A DNA stretch of 28,603 nucleotides. Origin: Chara braunii. Taxonomy: Eukaryota > Streptophyta > Charophyceae > Charales > Characeae. Below are positions 26,817 through 28,603 of the stretch, in pieces. The notes beneath the pieces are model-generated. The model was not told where the DNA came from. It saw only the letters and a list, made by a program, of their open reading frames with translations, and did not search any database. The stretch spans positions 875,335 to 903,937 of the forward strand of contig BFEA01000431.1 of the NCBI GenBank assembly GCA_003427395.1. The letters run 5' to 3'. Each line of letters begins with the position of its first letter. Position 1 is the first letter of the stretch. The translations under genes were made by a program, and so were the position numbers.

Positions 26817-27980
26817 ATGACTGGTAAACGGCGAGCACCTCATGAGCGGTCCTATGACAACGCGGACGAGGGGGGGGGGTCTGGTGGCGCAAATCAGGAA
26901 TTTGGCCGATATGAGCATTGCGGCGGAGGATATATTGCACCTGATGATAATCGTTCTCCGTCTCCTGCAACGGTCCAGACTGCTGTGGATGCAACGCCCA
27001 CGCACGCGCAGCGGAGTAACTCTGGCACTGTGCCTGCCGCAACGGTGCTCCAAAATCCATCTCCATCTGCCCCCACGACGGGAGTGAGGGAAGCCACAGG
27101 GACGACTGCGTGCAGACGTGGATGTCCGCATGGCATAGCGTCCACATCAACGCCAACCAGAGGATGTACGGACGGGAGCACTGTCATGCACAACACAAAT
27201 GCAGAAGGCAGTGATTCCCTTGCCGGTGCGCAAGCTCCTCCTACACAAAAACAAATTCAATGGTCCGTGGAGGATTACTTGGCTCTTGCTAGGGTCCAGT
27301 GTGAAGACGACACTCATATAGCGGATGCGTCTAGTGTGCACAAGCACAAGAAGCATGGGGAGAGACGGGAATGGATCACCCGTCGGGTGAGGGACGAGGG
27401 CTGGAATCGTCTACGGAAGACTACAGGAAGAAGTGGCTTGCGCTGAGGCAAAAATTGAAGGTGCTCGCAGACAAGGTCGGTCAGTCCGGAAAGCCTGGAT
27501 ACTTTGACATGATAATGGAAGAGAGGGAGGCGGAGGGGCTGTATGCGACCTTTGATCGGCGGTTGTGGGCGGAGATGGACTGGATTCTACAAAAGTCGTT
27601 CAGGACCTGTGACAACACACTGAACTCCGACTCTTTGAATGCGAAGGACGGGGACAGTTCGGCGAGAGGGTCAACTGACAGGAAAGGTTCAGACCCGGAG
27701 CGGTCTTAAGGCTACGCTTCCGCCGGTAAAGCGAGACGCGCGTCTACTACGAGGGTGAGTGATAGGGATGGGCCTTCGTCCATATCAGGGATGAGTGCGG
27801 CGCTTGCGGAGTCAACGCGGGTGTAGGTGGGCGGGCTGGACAGGGCAGCAGCGACGATAGCAGAAGCACATACGACAAGGGGTGAAGGGAGGCTTGGTGA
27901 CATGGCTACGCAAATCGGGGCGGTAGCCAGTGCCGTGATAGAAGCAACGCCGTTCTTCAACTGCTGGTTGGTGTGATGCT
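26817..27980 (+). pseudogene. Myb/SANT-like (trihelix type) DNA-binding protein, frameshifted
   Basis: From the ATG at 26817 a ~160-codon low-complexity region rich in S, T, A, G and P leads into a Myb/SANT-like domain: IQWSVEDYLALARVQCEDD, HGERREWITRRVRDEGWNR, then after a one-base frame change near 27400, TEDYRKKWLALRQKLKVLAD and GKPGYFDMIMEEREAEG with FDRRLWAEMDWIL. The spaced Trp residues and the KKW helix are the trihelix hallmark. After TAA at 27707-27709 the same phase continues with SSISGMSAALAES and GRLGDMATQIGAVASAVIE until about 27980, with a further TAG. Such proteins are often transcription factors or partners of DNA transposons; I see no transposase here. The phase is open upstream to 26385 without an ATG context I trust. 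Confidence 0.7.
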
Positions 27981-28234
27981 GAGGCAGGGCACAAGGGGCC
28001 CCAATTGCCCTCAGGGTGGTCATGACATCGATCCTTCTTCCTTGTGACAACGTTGGGGGATAGGCGGGCTGCAATGCACATCCGTACAAAAGGTTTGAGT
28101 CTATGCAAGGATGGGGGCATGGGCTGGAATGGAAGTGTTTTTACCGGCGTGCACATAATATAAGTAGAAAATAAAAAGGAAGAAAATAAAAAATTGAAGG
28201 AGCCACGAACAGTCGCACCTGTTGGAGAGCAAAG

Positions 28235-28270
<36 letters not shown>

Positions 28271-28512
28271 AAAGTGAGAAAGTACCCATTCATCTTTGCT
28301 TGGAGAGACATGGTTTGCAGGAAAAACCGTGTCGATTGGGACAAAGCGTGTGAATGACGAATAGGGAAGGGATTGAGTGAGACTCATAAAGGCCGACGTG
28401 CTTTTCCTTAAATAGTTGCCTTCCGTAGTCCCCAAGCAGAAACACTTTCACGTGCAATTGTCTTCACTCCTCCGCTGCGCAATCGTTGACACACGCAGGC
28501 ACTCCGTTTGCG

Positions 28513-28515
<3 letters not shown>
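27981..28515. other. no gene seen; 29-A tract at 28239-28267
   Basis: There is no coding signal. The A tract at 28239-28267, preceded by AAATAAAAAGGAAGAAAATAAA at about 28168-28189 (two AATAAA-like hexamers), could be the tail of a retroposed sequence or 3' UTR. Confidence 0.45.

Positions 28516-28603
<88 letters not shown>
28516..28603. repeat. (GA)n microsatellite, running off the window
   Basis: An uninterrupted GA run of 88 bp reaches the last base, so its full length is unknown. Confidence 0.97.

Overview
The window looks like repeat-rich nuclear DNA of a plant-lineage eukaryote. A streptophyte alga of the Chara type is my best guess; this is an inference from the style of the elements, not a database match. 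Almost everything recognisable is a dead or decaying mobile element, and no intact, clearly functional protein gene is visible.

Layout, left to right. Positions 1-2075 hold a ~43-bp minisatellite, two unrecognised open frames on the + strand, and a single N at 1654 flanked by a perfect 77-bp duplication, which looks like an assembly join. Positions 2076-16115 are a very large Ty3/gypsy LTR retrotransposon on the minus strand. Its right (5') LTR is complete (12653-16115, about 3.46 kb, TGTCG...CGACA ends), and it is followed inwards by an 18-nt primer-binding site matching the 3' end of tRNA-Asp (12634-12651). Inside are unknown accessory frames (10186-12257, one of them tandemly duplicated), then gag, protease, RT, RNase H and integrase down to 3872, a G-rich candidate polypurine tract, and a left LTR that keeps only its U3-side half (2076-3692). 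The gag-pol carries many stops and frameshifts and has lost part of the integrase core. The LTRs are full of GC-rich minisatellites.

The gypsy element sits inside an L1-type LINE. Immediately right of the LTR, + strand LINE reverse transcriptase resumes in mid-domain (16118-18527) and ends in a zf-RVT-like zinc-binding region. The LINE 5' part should lie to the left, but it is not seen because the left LTR is cut off at ~2075.

Positions 18984-23150 are a graveyard of small-RNA-derived pieces: a ~100-bp fragment of mitochondrial-type SSU rRNA (19218-19318), four copies of a tRNA-like (SINE) module, three of them with a shared TTGGTACC head, and a 102-nt U6 snRNA-like sequence (23035-23148) mutated in its key boxes. 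A possible short transmembrane exon lies at 20792-21019.

Positions 23585-24735 hold the most unusual structure in the window: about 17 hairpins at ~60-bp spacing with a nearly constant loop ATAAGTT and variable but still pairing stems, organised in a ~380-bp higher-order repeat of six units. I recognise no known family. Its downstream flank holds a short direct repeat and a possible tRNA-derived fragment. A frameshifted Myb/SANT-like (trihelix) gene lies at 26817-27980, and the window ends in poly-A and (GA)n tracts.
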